From the NCBI GenBank assembly GCA_024710405.1, contig JANJUV010000005.1, positions 108,846 to 172,845 on the forward strand: a stretch of DNA of 64,000 nt. Direction: 5' to 3'. Origin of the DNA: Bacteroidales bacterium. GTDB taxonomy: Bacteria; Bacteroidota; Bacteroidia; Bacteroidales; F082. This document shows, piece by piece, positions 1-10,322 of this stretch (its first letter is position 1; the number at the start of each line of letters is the position of its first letter). The notes beneath the pieces are model-generated. The model was not told the DNA's origin. It saw only the letters and a list, made by a program, of their open reading frames with translations, and did not search any database. The translations under genes and the position numbers were made by a program.

Positions 1-1
1 C

Positions 2-256
2 AAACAATTCAGTCTTGTTAGCGATATGTTTATAGCCGCCGAAGACCTTCAGCTGAATATTAGTCAAAGTGGTACAACTGCATGGTTTTCGCAAAAGATG
101 AAATACAATTTCATTTACGGTGACACTGCTTACGAGTATGAAGGCCTGAGGCTTTCAGGTGTTGCGGACAAACAGGATGGTGAATGGAAATTGGTTCAGA
201 TACATCTCTCGGTTCCTGCCCAGATCAATATTGGCAAACAAATGAGTACACCTTGA
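2..256 (+). CDS. SnoaL-like domain protein, C-terminal part (cut by window edge)
   Basis: The reading frame is open from the first bases of the window and stops at 256, so only the last ~84 codons are seen. The visible part has the pattern of the SnoaL_3/NTF2-like fold: alternating strands with 'AWFSQ', 'YEGLRLSGV' and 'GEWKLVQIHLS', close to the C-terminal half of SnoaL-like proteins that sit in small ligand-binding or enzyme-associated cone folds. No catalytic residues can be assigned from this fragment and the function is unknown. The next gene starts 59 bases further on with its own promoter box, so the two need not be cotranscribed. Confidence 0.6.
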   Translation, partial: KQFSLVSDMFIAAEDLQLNISQSGTTAWFSQKMKYNFIYGDTAYEYEGLRLSGVADKQDGEWKLVQIHLSVPAQINIGKQMSTP

Positions 257-293
257 TTCTGACACAACGATGTCAGCATAAACAGATTGCTCG

Positions 294-301
294 TACCTTT
301 G
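294..301 (+). promoter_or_regulatory. -7 promoter box TACCTTTG for TPR lipoprotein
   Basis: Exact match to the Bacteroidetes -7 consensus TAnnTTTG, ending 14 bases before the chosen ATG at 316. No convincing -33 TTTG is present. It predicts a leader of roughly ten bases and supports the start at 316 rather than an upstream in-frame ATG at 184 that overlaps the previous gene. Confidence 0.5.
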
Positions 302-315
302 TAAAAAATAGTTCT

Positions 316-1023
316 ATGCGCTTAATATTTCTGTTTACTGTTTTGTCCGTTTTTCTGGCCTGTCAATCCTGTAGTAGTCCAGATGTGTCAAGCAATAGTG
401 AGGCAACAAAAAACAGCTCAGCGGTTTCAGGCACACAACCAAAGTCTGAACATGAGCATGAAGAGAATAACAGGGGCAAAGCCTACCAGTTATTTCAACA
501 GGGGACTAAGGAGATGAAAGAGCAACGATATCAGGAAGCAACACAGACCTTCCTTTCTGCTGCCGAATTTGATCCAACAAATCCGCTCATTTACTACAAT
601 CTTGGATCCTGTTATTATTCGCTGAAGGAGTATTCGCTGGCACTTTCCTATTTTAGTGATGCAATTAAGTTTAATCCGTCAGACACTTCGGCACTTATCT
701 ACTCAGGCATGATACATTACCTTGAGAACCGAATTCAAGAATCTATAAAATATTACACACAGGCACTTGAAATAAACGACAAATTATATATGGCCTTTTA
801 CAACAGGGGGACATCTTATGGCAGAATAGAAGACTATGAAAAAGCCATTGCAGATTTTTCACGAGCCATAGTGATTAACCCTTCTCATGGCAATTCATAT
901 ATGAACCGAGGTCTTGCCTATTATTACAGCGGCAAAACAGAGCTGGCATGCAATGACTGGAAGAAAGCATCAGGTCTGGGAATCGGGATGGCTGATGAGG
1001 CACTGAGGCAGTATTGCCAGTGA
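316..1023 (+). CDS. TPR-repeat lipoprotein
   Basis: Protein of 235 residues. The N-terminus is a lipoprotein signal (hydrophobic LIFLFTVLSVFLAC with lipidated Cys about residue 16), followed by a Ser/His/Glu-rich linker and then four to five tetratricopeptide repeats from about residue 60 to the end (for example the helices with 'AYQLFQQGTKEMKEQRYQEA', 'IYYNLGSCYYSLKEYSLALS' and 'FYNRGTSYGRIEDYEKAIAD'). Such proteins are periplasm-facing or surface lipoproteins that scaffold protein assemblies; no partner can be named. The frame extends upstream to 184, but the promoter box at 294-301 and the lipobox make 316 the likely start. It converges on atpC with a shared terminator. Confidence 0.8.
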   Translation: MRLIFLFTVLSVFLACQSCSSPDVSSNSEATKNSSAVSGTQPKSEHEHEENNRGKAYQLFQQGTKEMKEQRYQEATQTFLSAAEFDPTNPLIYYNLGSCYYSLKEYSLALSYFSDAIKFNPSDTSALIYSGMIHYLENRIQESIKYYTQALEINDKLYMAFYNRGTSYGRIEDYEKAIADFSRAIVINPSHGNSYMNRGLAYYYSGKTELACNDWKKASGLGIGMADEALRQYCQ

Positions 1024-1064
1024 CAATTTCGGCTTTATACTGGTTGGCAAGTAAGTCTTTCAAC

Positions 1065-1098
1065 GAAAAACGGGGACAATATGTCCCCGTTTGCATTT
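1065..1098. terminator. Bidirectional intrinsic terminator
   Basis: Perfect 9-bp stem (ACGGGGACA at 1070-1078 with TGTCCCCGT at 1082-1090, 3-base loop), flanked by a run of A on the left and a T-rich tail on the right. It lies between the convergent TPR lipoprotein and atpC genes and can terminate both. Confidence 0.8.
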
Positions 1099-1118
1099 TC
1101 TGTGGAGTAAAAGAGTGT

Positions 1119-1355
1119 TTATTCGGCCAGCACCAGCACTTTATTGTGCAACACTTCAATAACGCCTCCGTTGATCGGAAAAAACATCTCATTCTTTTCC
1201 TGATCATGCACTTTAACCCTGCCTTTTCCTAAGGCAGCAATCATTGGGGCGTGGTTATTCAATATTTCGAACAGACCATCGAGGCCGGGCAGTTGCACAA
1301 GCACTACCTCTCCCTGATAAATGGTTTTGTCCGGTGTGATGATTTCCAGATTCAT
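1119..1355 (-). CDS. atpC: F1Fo ATP synthase epsilon subunit
   Basis: 78 residues, matching only the N-terminal beta-sandwich of epsilon ('LEIITPDKTIYQGEV', 'LPGLDGLFEILNNHAPMIAAL', 'FPINGGVIEVLHNKVLVLAE'). The C-terminal helical hairpin that inhibits rotation in E. coli is absent, as is usual in Bacteroidota, so inhibition of ATP hydrolysis must come from elsewhere. It is the central-stalk subunit that links gamma to the c-ring. It follows atpD by 11 bases and is surely cotranscribed with it. Confidence 0.95.
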   Translation of the reverse strand: MNLEIITPDKTIYQGEVVLVQLPGLDGLFEILNNHAPMIAALGKGRVKVHDQEKNEMFFPINGGVIEVLHNKVLVLAE

Positions 1356-1366
1356 GGTTTTTTCAG

Positions 1367-2896
<1,530 letters not shown>

Positions 2897-2918
2897 TTAA
2901 AGTATTGGAATTCGGGCG

Positions 2919-2926
2919 CAAATATA
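2919..2926 (-). promoter_or_regulatory. -7 promoter box for atpDC
   Basis: On the minus strand this reads TATATTTG, an exact TAnnTTTG match, 40 bases before the atpD ATG. No clear -33 box was found at the expected distance. Confidence 0.5.
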
Positions 2927-3002
2927 CAATTTAGTCTCTTTCGTCCGACCTGGTCTTTAGTTTTTTTAGCCTGTATGTCAACTTGGCGGGCGTAGGGATA
3001 AG

Positions 3003-3620
3003 CTACATTTTCTTCAGGAAGTTGCGCTGAAACAGCAACATCCACAGTACGCCGGTTGTTATGGACGCATCGGCAATATTGAAAACCGGCCTGAAAAAGA
3101 TAAAGTAGCCATCACTGCCAAATATAAAATCCGGGATCCAGGCAGGCACCTGCTCCTGGGCAATTGTAATCAGCGGAAAATAAAACATATCAACAACCTT
3201 ACCGTGCAGGAAGGTTTCATAACCCCCGCCTTCGGGCATGAATGTGGCAACGGTATGATAGCTGCTCGAACTGAAAATCATTCCGTAAAAAGCGCTGTCA
3301 ATAATGTTTCCAAGTGCACCTGCAAGGATCATTGTGATACCGAATATAGGGCCAAATTTGGTCTTGTGGCGGGTAAGGTATGCCAAATAGAAAAACAATG
3401 CCCCAACTGCCAGTATCCTAAATATGCTCAGGGACAATTTTCCCCATTCGCCGGCAAACTCAAAACCGAATGCCATACCGTTGTTTTCGGTGAAATGGAT
3501 GATAAACCAGTTTCCGGCAACAGGAATCTCCTGACCGATGGTCATGGTGAGTTTAATGTAGAATTTCAGCAACTGGTCGAACAAAAGGACCAGAAATATG
3601 ATTAAAAGAGGTTTTTTCAA
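3003..3620 (-). CDS. lspA: Lipoprotein signal peptidase (signal peptidase II)
   Basis: 205 residues with four membrane helices. The family motifs are visible: 'NNGMAFG' after the first periplasmic stretch, the first catalytic Asp region 'GALGNIIDSAFYG' and the second 'FNIADASIT'. LspA cleaves prolipoproteins before the lipidated cysteine in the inner membrane; this window alone encodes at least six lipoproteins. The protein is longer than E. coli LspA because of an inserted periplasmic loop between the two Asp motifs, which is common in Bacteroidota. The order ileS, dksA-like, lspA on one strand is a conserved Bacteroidota arrangement, although gaps of 108 and 149 bases separate the genes. 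Confidence 0.93.
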   Translation of the reverse strand: MKKPLLIIFLVLLFDQLLKFYIKLTMTIGQEIPVAGNWFIIHFTENNGMAFGFEFAGEWGKLSLSIFRILAVGALFFYLAYLTRHKTKFGPIFGITMILAGALGNIIDSAFYGMIFSSSSYHTVATFMPEGGGYETFLHGKVVDMFYFPLITIAQEQVPAWIPDFIFGSDGYFIFFRPVFNIADASITTGVLWMLLFQRNFLKKM

Positions 3621-3769
3621 CGGATTCTTGGATTAAACAGGATGGATTGTATTCCGATTATATGCACAAAATTTATTGCATCATAAAACATATCGTCCTG
3701 AGTTAAAACAGAACGATGACATTAAGAAAACACTCACAGGAGCACTCCGTAAGCCTGCAACAATCAGGT

Positions 3770-4180
3770 TCATTTACTTTGCTGCAGTTTGGCTTCAATG
3801 CTCAGGGTAGCGTGCGGCACTATTCTAAGCCTTTCTTTGGCTATCAACTTGCCTGTTGCGCGGCAAATACCGTAGCTTTTGTTCTCAATACGGATAAGTG
3901 CATTTTCCAGATTATTGATGAATTTCTGCTGCCGGGCGGCAAGGCGTCCGTTCTCTTCCTTCGAAAGCACCTGATAACCTTCTTCCAAAACCTTAAAGGT
4001 AGGCGAAGTGTCGTCAGTACCATGCTCATCAACATTAGATAAAGCCTCAGAGAGTATTTTCAGGTCAGCTCTGGCTTTTTCGAGTTTCTGCATAATGATG
4101 GCCCTGAATTCTTCCAGCTCCTCATCCGAATACCGGGTTTTCTTCAGATCGGTATCCTGCGATTTTTCTTCCTCTTTCAT
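3770..4180 (-). CDS. DksA/TraR-family protein with degenerate zinc finger
   Basis: 136 residues: an acidic, Lys/Glu-rich coiled-coil N-terminal half and a C-terminal DksA-type finger ('YGICRATGKLIAKERLRIVP'). In DksA four cysteines bind zinc (CxxC...CxxC). Here only the first Cys remains; the others are Thr, His and Glu-like positions, so zinc binding is unlikely, although the fold-defining GxLI and RLxxxP residues are kept. Such forms are common next to ileS and lspA in Bacteroidota. By family it may insert into the RNA polymerase secondary channel and modulate transcription, but that has to be inferred. It lies between ileS and lspA on the same strand. Confidence 0.85.
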   Translation of the reverse strand: MKEEEKSQDTDLKKTRYSDEELEEFRAIIMQKLEKARADLKILSEALSNVDEHGTDDTSPTFKVLEEGYQVLSKEENGRLAARQQKFINNLENALIRIENKSYGICRATGKLIAKERLRIVPHATLSIEAKLQQSK

Positions 4181-4288
4181 AATTCCATGTGTTTTAAGTG
4201 ACCATGAACCGGTTGATTCCGATTCCGCAATAAATATACTACAAATTAGATTAAGTATTGTTCTTGTAGATGAAATTTTCGATAGTGG

Positions 4289-7200
4289 TCATAACCGACT
4301 GATTCTGATACGGGCATAATTTTCATCAATCAACTCATAATTAGACACTTCATCTGAACCAAAGTCGTTAATCAATTTCATTTCTGCAAGTGTTTCGGAA
4401 CAAATGTAATCCCTGAACAAGTCAAAAGCCTGAGCAAGGTCAGGTTCGGTGTTTACTTCAAGAAATATTCTGTCGGTGACTTCGAGGCCTGTGTCTTTTC
4501 TGAGATTCTGTACTCTGTTGACCAGTTCGCGCGCCAGACCTTCCTTACGCAAATCCTCAGTAATGGTCATGTCAAGGGCCACGGTTAACTTGTCCTGTGT
4601 GGTTACAGTCCAACCCGGAATATCTTCGGTAGTGATTTCAGCGTCCTCGATATTCAACTGAATGGTTTCCCCCTCCACAATCATGGAAAGTGCACCATCA
4701 TGCTCCAGCCTGCGGATATCACTCTGACTTAATAATGCGAATGCCTGGCCGATCTGTTTCATCAGTTTTCCAAAGCGCGGACCAAGGGTTTTGAAATTAG
4801 GTCTTATGCGTTTGACCAAAATACCGGAATCTTCAGTAAGGTATTCAATGGTTTTTACGTTAACTTCTGAGAGTATCAAATTTTCAACCTCTTTTAGTTG
4901 ACTCAACATGTCAGCACCCGAAACCGGAATCATGATTTTGTTGAGTGGCTGACGAACCCTGATATTCGCTTTTTTGCGCAGCGAAAGCACCATGGATGAA
5001 AACTGCTGTGCCATTTCCATACGTTGTTCCAGTGATTTGTCGATCAGTTCTGGTTTTGCAACCGGAAAGTCGCTCAGGTGAACTGATTCGTATGGAAGTT
5101 TTTTACTCACTGAATTGAGGTCGAGGAACAACTGTTCGCTGAAGAATGGAGCAACGGGGGATGACAGCCGGGCAATTACTTCTAGGCAGGTATACAGTGT
5201 CTGGTAAGCACTGATCTTGTCGTTTGAATAATTACCTTTCCAGAAACGTCTGCGCGACAAACGCACATACCAGTTGCTCAGATGCTCATCCACAAAATCC
5301 TGAATTGCCCTTCCGGCGCGCGTTGGTTCGTAGTTTTCATAGGCTTCATCCACTATCATGATGAGCGAGTTCAGTTCAGACAAAATCCAGCGGTCAATTT
5401 CTGGCCTGTCGTTATGCGGAATATCAGGTTCAGCATAATTGAATCCGTCGATATTGGCGTAAAGGGCAAAAAAAGCATATGTGTTGTAAAGCGTGCCAAA
5501 GAATTTTCTTCTGACCTCGTCAACACCATTGAGGTCAAATTTAAGGTTGTCCCAGGGTTGTGAGTTGGTGATCATATACCAGCGCGTGGCATCAGGGCCA
5601 TATTTTTCGATGGTTTCGAACGGATCAACGGCGTTACCCAGTCTTTTCGACATTTTATTTCCGTTCTTGTCGAGCACCAGTCCATTGCTAACTACTGTCC
5701 TGAAGGCCACTGAATCAAACAACATAACCGCAATGGCATGCAATGTAAAGAACCAACCCCGTGTTTGGTCCACGCCTTCTGCAATAAAATCAGCCGGAAA
5801 ATTTTGCCTGAAATAATTCACATCCTCGAAGGGATAATGAGACTGGGCATACGGCATCGCTCCTGAATCAAACCAGACATCGATGAGGTCTGGTTCTCTG
5901 TACATGGGTTTTCCGCTGTTTGAAACAAGGACAATTCGGTCAGCATAAGGCCTGTGGAGGTCGAAGCCCTGATAGTTTAGCTCCGAAGTGTTACCGGGCT
6001 GGTAGGTTTCAAATGGATTGCTTTCCATCAGTCCGGCAGCAACGGACTCATCTATTGCTTTTTTAAGTTCTGCAACCGAACCAAAGCAACGCTGCTCCGA
6101 TTTGTCTTCGGTTGTCCATACCGGAAGCGGCACGCCCCAGAATCGTGAGCGTGAAAGATTCCAGTCAACAAGATTTTCAAGCCAGTTACCAAACCTGCCT
6201 TCCCCTGTTGCTTTTGGTTTCCAGTTGATTGTGCGGTTAAGTTCGAGCATCCGTTCGCGATAGGCAGTTGTGCGGATAAACCAGCTGTCCATGGGATAAT
6301 AAAGCACCGGTTTGTCGGTTCGCCAGCAATGGGGATAATTGTGCACATATTTTTCGATCCTGAATGCTTTGTTCTCTTTCTTAAGCATCACAGAGATATC
6401 AACATCGAGGGTTGCGGCATCAGCAGGCAGGTTTTCGTCATATTCATTTTTCACAAACCGGCCGGAATACTCTGTGTAGGTATCAAGATCTACAAATTGA
6501 GCTACGAATTCAGGATCAAGTTCGTCAACAGGAAAAAATCTGCCGCGTAAATCAACCATAGGTCTTTTGCTACCGTCTTTATCGATCAGCAGAAGCGGCA
6601 CTATCCCTGATTGACGGGCCACCCTGTCGTCGTCGGCACCGAAAGTAGGTGCAATATGTACGATGCCTGTACCATCGCTGGTGGTAACAAAATCTCCTTC
6701 AATAACCCTGAAGGCGTCTCCCATTGGTTTAATCCAAGGAATCAGTTGTTTGTATCTTATTCCGGCCAGTTGGCTGCCCGTGCATTCATCCAGAATCCGA
6801 AAGGGTACTTTCTTATCACCGGTCTTGTAATCTTCCAAAGGGGCATCCTGCACTGAAGGATCAAAGAATGATGGCAAAAGATCTTTGGCCAGAATCAGCT
6901 GCACAGGCGATCCTGTGTAGGGATTGAATGATCTGAGCAATACATAATTGATGTTTGGGCCAACAGCAAGTGCCGTATTTGATGGCAATGTCCAGGGGGT
7001 AGTAGTCCAGGCAAGTATGTAAACCGGCACATCAGGTTCAGTGTGTTTGAAGATGGCCTTTTCCGTGCGGATTAATTCAAACTGAGCAGTGGCAGAAGTG
7101 TCTTTAACATCTCTGTAACAGCCCGGCTGATTAAGTTCGTGGGTACTCAGACCTGTACCCGCTGCCGGAGAATAGGGCTGGATGGTATAGCCTTTGTATA

Positions 7201-7747
7201 GAAGTCCTTTTTCGTATAGCTTCGACAGCAGAAACCAGACGGACTCAATATATTTATTATCAAAAGTGATGTAAGGATGCTCCAGATCGACCCAATACCC
7301 CATTTTTCGGGTTAATTCGTCCCATAAATCCTTGTACTTCATCACCTCGCGGCGGCATGCCTGATTGTATTCTTCGACTGTGATTTTCTTGCCAATGTCT
7401 TCTTTGGTAATACCAAGTGTTTTCTCCACACTTATCTCAACGGGCAGCCCGTGGGTGTCCCAACCGGCTTTTCGCTGCACGTACTTACCCTTAAGCGTTT
7501 GATAGCGGCAGAAGATGTCTTTGATCGCCCGAGCCATAACATGATGGATACCCGGAACTCCGTTGGCTGAAGGAGGCCCTTCGTAAAAAACAAAGTGTTC
7601 GCCATCCTTTCGTGTTTCGAGGCTTTTCTTGAAAATGTCGTTGGCTTCCCAAAACCGGCGGATGTGCTCGCCGGTAGTGGTAAGATTTAAGTTATGGTAT
7701 TCTTTGTATCTGCCGCTCATTGTCTGTTCGGAATCGTGCTTGCGCAT
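4289..7747 (-). CDS. ileS: Isoleucyl-tRNA synthetase, type 2, with GIHH in place of HIGH
   Basis: 1152 residues, the length of the eukaryote-like IleRS2 type. It charges tRNA-Ile and edits valine. The Rossmann fold begins with 'FYEGPPSANG', the first class I signature appears as GIHH (residues 66-69, bases 7541-7552) instead of HxGH, and the second signature is intact as KMSKR. The long CP1 editing domain, with a 'TTTPWTLPSN' motif, fills residues ~230-450, and the anticodon-binding region plus C-terminal domain follow. Two ATGs are possible: 7747, or 7720 ('MSGRYKEYHNL'), which better fits the usual N-terminus. The -7 box at 7762-7769 drives it. The GxHH change has been linked in the literature to extreme mupirocin resistance. 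Confidence 0.97.
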   Translation of the reverse strand: MRKHDSEQTMSGRYKEYHNLNLTTTGEHIRRFWEANDIFKKSLETRKDGEHFVFYEGPPSANGVPGIHHVMARAIKDIFCRYQTLKGKYVQRKAGWDTHGLPVEISVEKTLGITKEDIGKKITVEEYNQACRREVMKYKDLWDELTRKMGYWVDLEHPYITFDNKYIESVWFLLSKLYEKGLLYKGYTIQPYSPAAGTGLSTHELNQPGCYRDVKDTSATAQFELIRTEKAIFKHTEPDVPVYILAWTTTPWTLPSNTALAVGPNINYVLLRSFNPYTGSPVQLILAKDLLPSFFDPSVQDAPLEDYKTGDKKVPFRILDECTGSQLAGIRYKQLIPWIKPMGDAFRVIEGDFVTTSDGTGIVHIAPTFGADDDRVARQSGIVPLLLIDKDGSKRPMVDLRGRFFPVDELDPEFVAQFVDLDTYTEYSGRFVKNEYDENLPADAATLDVDISVMLKKENKAFRIEKYVHNYPHCWRTDKPVLYYPMDSWFIRTTAYRERMLELNRTINWKPKATGEGRFGNWLENLVDWNLSRSRFWGVPLPVWTTEDKSEQRCFGSVAELKKAIDESVAAGLMESNPFETYQPGNTSELNYQGFDLHRPYADRIVLVSNSGKPMYREPDLIDVWFDSGAMPYAQSHYPFEDVNYFRQNFPADFIAEGVDQTRGWFFTLHAIAVMLFDSVAFRTVVSNGLVLDKNGNKMSKRLGNAVDPFETIEKYGPDATRWYMITNSQPWDNLKFDLNGVDEVRRKFFGTLYNTYAFFALYANIDGFNYAEPDIPHNDRPEIDRWILSELNSLIMIVDEAYENYEPTRAGRAIQDFVDEHLSNWYVRLSRRRFWKGNYSNDKISAYQTLYTCLEVIARLSSPVAPFFSEQLFLDLNSVSKKLPYESVHLSDFPVAKPELIDKSLEQRMEMAQQFSSMVLSLRKKANIRVRQPLNKIMIPVSGADMLSQLKEVENLILSEVNVKTIEYLTEDSGILVKRIRPNFKTLGPRFGKLMKQIGQAFALLSQSDIRRLEHDGALSMIVEGETIQLNIEDAEITTEDIPGWTVTTQDKLTVALDMTITEDLRKEGLARELVNRVQNLRKDTGLEVTDRIFLEVNTEPDLAQAFDLFRDYICSETLAEMKLINDFGSDEVSNYELIDENYARIRISRL

Positions 7748-7761
7748 TAAAAAATCGGGTG

Positions 7762-7769
7762 CAAAGCTA
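7762..7769 (-). promoter_or_regulatory. -7 promoter box for ileS
   Basis: Minus-strand TAGCTTTG, exact TAnnTTTG, 14 bases before the first possible ATG of ileS (41 before the second). Confidence 0.45.
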
Positions 7770-7912
7770 TTAAAAAAAGGACGTTTCTGAGGGAAATATC
7801 CTAAAAATGGTAAACAATCAGCCAGTAAATGAAAATAATAGAGAAATTAATTCCTTTCAAAAGGGGCTGTAATCTGGTGAAACAGATAGTCTGATGAAGG
7901 CTATTCCGTAAC

Positions 7913-8629
7913 TTAGTAAACAGGCTGAGTAACAACAACTGCTTCTTCCATAATCAGGTCATAAGTATATCCTGATCCAAAATCCTTATCAACTGCTATA
8001 ATACCTTCAAAAACCACAACATCGCCAACCCTCACCACATCCTGAGTGGTTATAGTGAGGTCATAATTTTGCTGGTCACCTGTGCCATCCTGAAGATGCA
8101 CCCAGTTTTTGCCCATGATGGCAGCATTCACTTTGACCACTTCGCCTGCCACCTTGATCTTTTGTTGGTTATAACTGGCTTTTGAGGCGAATAAATCACC
8201 TATCGATACAGCTCCTTCGGGTGTTTTGACGCTAATCTCCTTTTTACCGGTAACTGATTTCATGCTGCCGGGTGGTATACTTTGAGTGGCATGCCCTTTC
8301 ATGGGAATAGGATTGCTGCTGATATCATCCACAAAATGCAGTTTTTCAAAAGTTCGGTTCAGGTCGCGTGAGTGGAAATCTGTCATTTCCATCGACTGGC
8401 TGAAATGAAGCACATCGCCCTTTTTTGCTTCCATGAGGTTTACGGCAATCCAGAATTTCTCACCTTTTTCACTCACTTCGAGGTAGGTATAGGCACTGGC
8501 CTGAACCACATCAACTACCTTTACTTCGCGATTATTCGGGTCAACGGCATAATCAACCCGGGCTGCCTTTTGCTGACATGAACTTAAAAGAATGGCTACA
8601 AAAAGAATTAGTGTATGGTAGTATTTCAT
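7913..8629 (-). CDS. OB-fold lipoprotein at the end of the cytochrome cluster
   Basis: 238 residues with a lipoprotein signal (LILFVAILLSSC, Cys ~18). The C-terminal half (~140-235) has an OB-fold pattern typical of the bOB/tRNA-anti-like lipoproteins: 'VSIGDLFASKASYNQQKIKV', 'GKNWVHLQDGTG' and 'GDVVVFEGIIAVDKDFGSGY'. The N-terminal half (~40-120) is a second small beta domain with 'TYLEVSEKGEKFWIAV'. Proteins of this architecture are often encoded beside c-type cytochrome genes in Bacteroidota and Deltaproteobacteria; their role is unknown. It has a promoter box of its own and lies 104 bases downstream of the cytochrome b gene on the same strand. Confidence 0.75.
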   Translation of the reverse strand: MKYYHTLILFVAILLSSCQQKAARVDYAVDPNNREVKVVDVVQASAYTYLEVSEKGEKFWIAVNLMEAKKGDVLHFSQSMEMTDFHSRDLNRTFEKLHFVDDISSNPIPMKGHATQSIPPGSMKSVTGKKEISVKTPEGAVSIGDLFASKASYNQQKIKVAGEVVKVNAAIMGKNWVHLQDGTGDQQNYDLTITTQDVVRVGDVVVFEGIIAVDKDFGSGYTYDLIMEEAVVVTQPVY

Positions 8630-8657
8630 GGTTATAATTTTTATTGAAATGAGTGCA

Positions 8658-8665
8658 CAAAAATA
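8658..8665 (-). promoter_or_regulatory. -7 promoter box for OB-fold lipoprotein
   Basis: Minus-strand TATTTTTG, exact TAnnTTTG, 28 bases before the ATG at 8629. A TTG on the minus strand at 8691-8693 is 25 bases further up, longer than the usual ~20-base spacing. Confidence 0.4.
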
Positions 8666-8733
8666 ACAATTTGGCCATTACAGCCATATTCAAGATAAAA
8701 ATGACAATCGTGCTGTAACAGCAAATGACAGCA

Positions 8734-9342
8734 TCAATGCCAGCCGGTCATAATGCTTTTGAAATTCCTGGAGATAGGTTTACCGGTAGTGCTGATATAC
8801 ACATGTATGATCAGAAATAAGGATATTCCAAAACCAACCGCAGAATGCAACAGAGCCGTCAGATGTATGCCGCTGAATCCAAAAACACGGGGGACAATGG
8901 TTTCGGGAAACAGTAATGCAATTCCGGAAATGATCACCAATGGCATAAACACATACATGACAACAATATATGCTACCTTCTGAAGAGGATTAAACTTACG
9001 GTCGGCGGTTACCGGATAGGGAGAAGATTCGCCTTTAAACATACCCGACAGGTAGTACATCGACTGACGAATGAGTTGTTGGAAAAGGCCTTTCAAAGAA
9101 ATCCGGTAAAAACGAATATTGCCTGAGATGAAGTTTGCAATGAAGAAGAGGAGGTAATTCACTGAAACAATAATTCCAGAAATATTGTGATAGCTTACCG
9201 ACAGGTCAAACGGAATGATCATGAACTGAGTATTGGAATACTGCAGGCTGATACCTGTGACAATAAGTGCAATGATGAGCAGTGCATTAATCCCGTGCCA
9301 TACTCTGAGCCATAACGGGTATAGATATAGTTTTTCGGCCAT
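8734..9342 (-). CDS. Membrane di-heme cytochrome b (b561/PhsC-HydC type)
   Basis: 202 residues, four to five membrane helices. Histidines at 16 (in 'WLRVWHGINALL'), 52 ('YHNISG'), 166 ('LLHSAVG') and 180 ('LIIHVYIST') have the spacing of heme b ligands in the cytochrome b561 / formate dehydrogenase gamma / thiosulfate reductase cytochrome b family. Such subunits oxidise or reduce quinol and pass electrons to a periplasmic partner. The gene begins only four bases after the heptaheme cytochrome stop codon, so the two are translationally close and likely form one complex. No molybdoenzyme or hydrogenase lies beside it, so the redox partner is presumably the multiheme cytochrome. Confidence 0.85.
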   Translation of the reverse strand: MAEKLYLYPLWLRVWHGINALLIIALIVTGISLQYSNTQFMIIPFDLSVSYHNISGIIVSVNYLLFFIANFISGNIRFYRISLKGLFQQLIRQSMYYLSGMFKGESSPYPVTADRKFNPLQKVAYIVVMYVFMPLVIISGIALLFPETIVPRVFGFSGIHLTALLHSAVGFGISLFLIIHVYISTTGKPISRNFKSIMTGWH

Positions 9343-9346
9343 ATGT

Positions 9347-10300
9347 TTATTTCATTAAGCGGAAGATGGTGTGAATAATGATGCCGGCGAGGGTGAGCCC
9401 AAAAAGAATAATGCTGATCAGATTAAGGTATTCGTTTCTGTTTGCGCCAATAACATAAGCCTCATTGAGGATTACTGCATTAAGAAAACCGCGTTCTTTA
9501 CGACCCTCAATATTTTGATACTTATACAGGGACGCCATCAAAATCGTGCTGGTTGAGTGGCATTCGATGCAATTTTTGACTGCGTTTTCCTTAGGTAAAA
9601 TATTGTGATTTACCCAGAGTGTGTCGGCACTTGAGGTGTGGCATTCGATACATCTGACAGCAGAAAAGTGCAATTTAAAATTGGGCAGAAAATGGTGAAT
9701 TTTTTCAAGACCGGGTTTAATATCATCAGAAAAAAGCTGGTAATGGTCATTGTTGGAATGACAATTCATACAGGTGCTGTTGTGATAGCTGACGATTTCA
9801 GAAATCCTGAACTCGCCAGTTGTCATTCGTTTATATGAGTGCGGGTCGTGACATTTCCAGCAGGTAAAAGCATCGCCGATTCTTTCTGCATGTACACTTT
9901 TCAGAAACTCTTCTTCCAGAAGTTCAAAATGAAGGTGTTCATAAGTAGGATCACCTCCATGACAATCGAGGCAAGTGTACATTGGTTCGAGGCGCAATTC
10001 AGCCTGATGCGGCCATGTTTCATATTCAGGAGAATGACAGTCGGTGCAGGCAAAATTTTTGTGAACACCTCGGTAGTAAGCATCCTGACTATATACGTAA
10101 TTCGGGTTCATGGCTTTACGTTCGATAAGACCGGTGTTTTGGTTTTCAAACGAATAAAACCGTTGTCCGTGGCAGTCAAAACATTGTTTGTTTGCCTCAA
10201 AGCCATCGGAAACTATGGCATTATCTTCTGTGGCCATAAGCATCGGCGAAGCGATGATTAACATAGCCAACCATAAATACGTGAATCTCATATGAGTCAT
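9347..10300 (-). CDS. Heptaheme c-type cytochrome with C-terminal membrane anchor
   Basis: 317 residues with an N-terminal signal peptide, seven CxxCH heme-binding motifs (CFDCH, CTDCH, CLDCH, CWKCH, CMNCH, CIECH twice) and a final membrane helix ('LISIILFGLTLAGIIIH'). Many additional histidines can serve as distal ligands, for bis-His hemes. Being anchored in the inner membrane and encoded next to a cytochrome b, it most likely takes electrons from quinol and releases them in the periplasm. A second ATG at 10291 is an equally good start. It shows no signature of a known catalytic multiheme enzyme such as NrfA or hydroxylamine oxidoreductase. Confidence 0.9.
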   Translation of the reverse strand: MTHMRFTYLWLAMLIIASPMLMATEDNAIVSDGFEANKQCFDCHGQRFYSFENQNTGLIERKAMNPNYVYSQDAYYRGVHKNFACTDCHSPEYETWPHQAELRLEPMYTCLDCHGGDPTYEHLHFELLEEEFLKSVHAERIGDAFTCWKCHDPHSYKRMTTGEFRISEIVSYHNSTCMNCHSNNDHYQLFSDDIKPGLEKIHHFLPNFKLHFSAVRCIECHTSSADTLWVNHNILPKENAVKNCIECHSTSTILMASLYKYQNIEGRKERGFLNAVILNEAYVIGANRNEYLNLISIILFGLTLAGIIIHTIFRLMK

Positions 10301-10322
10301 TGAAATAGGTAAAATACAAGTA

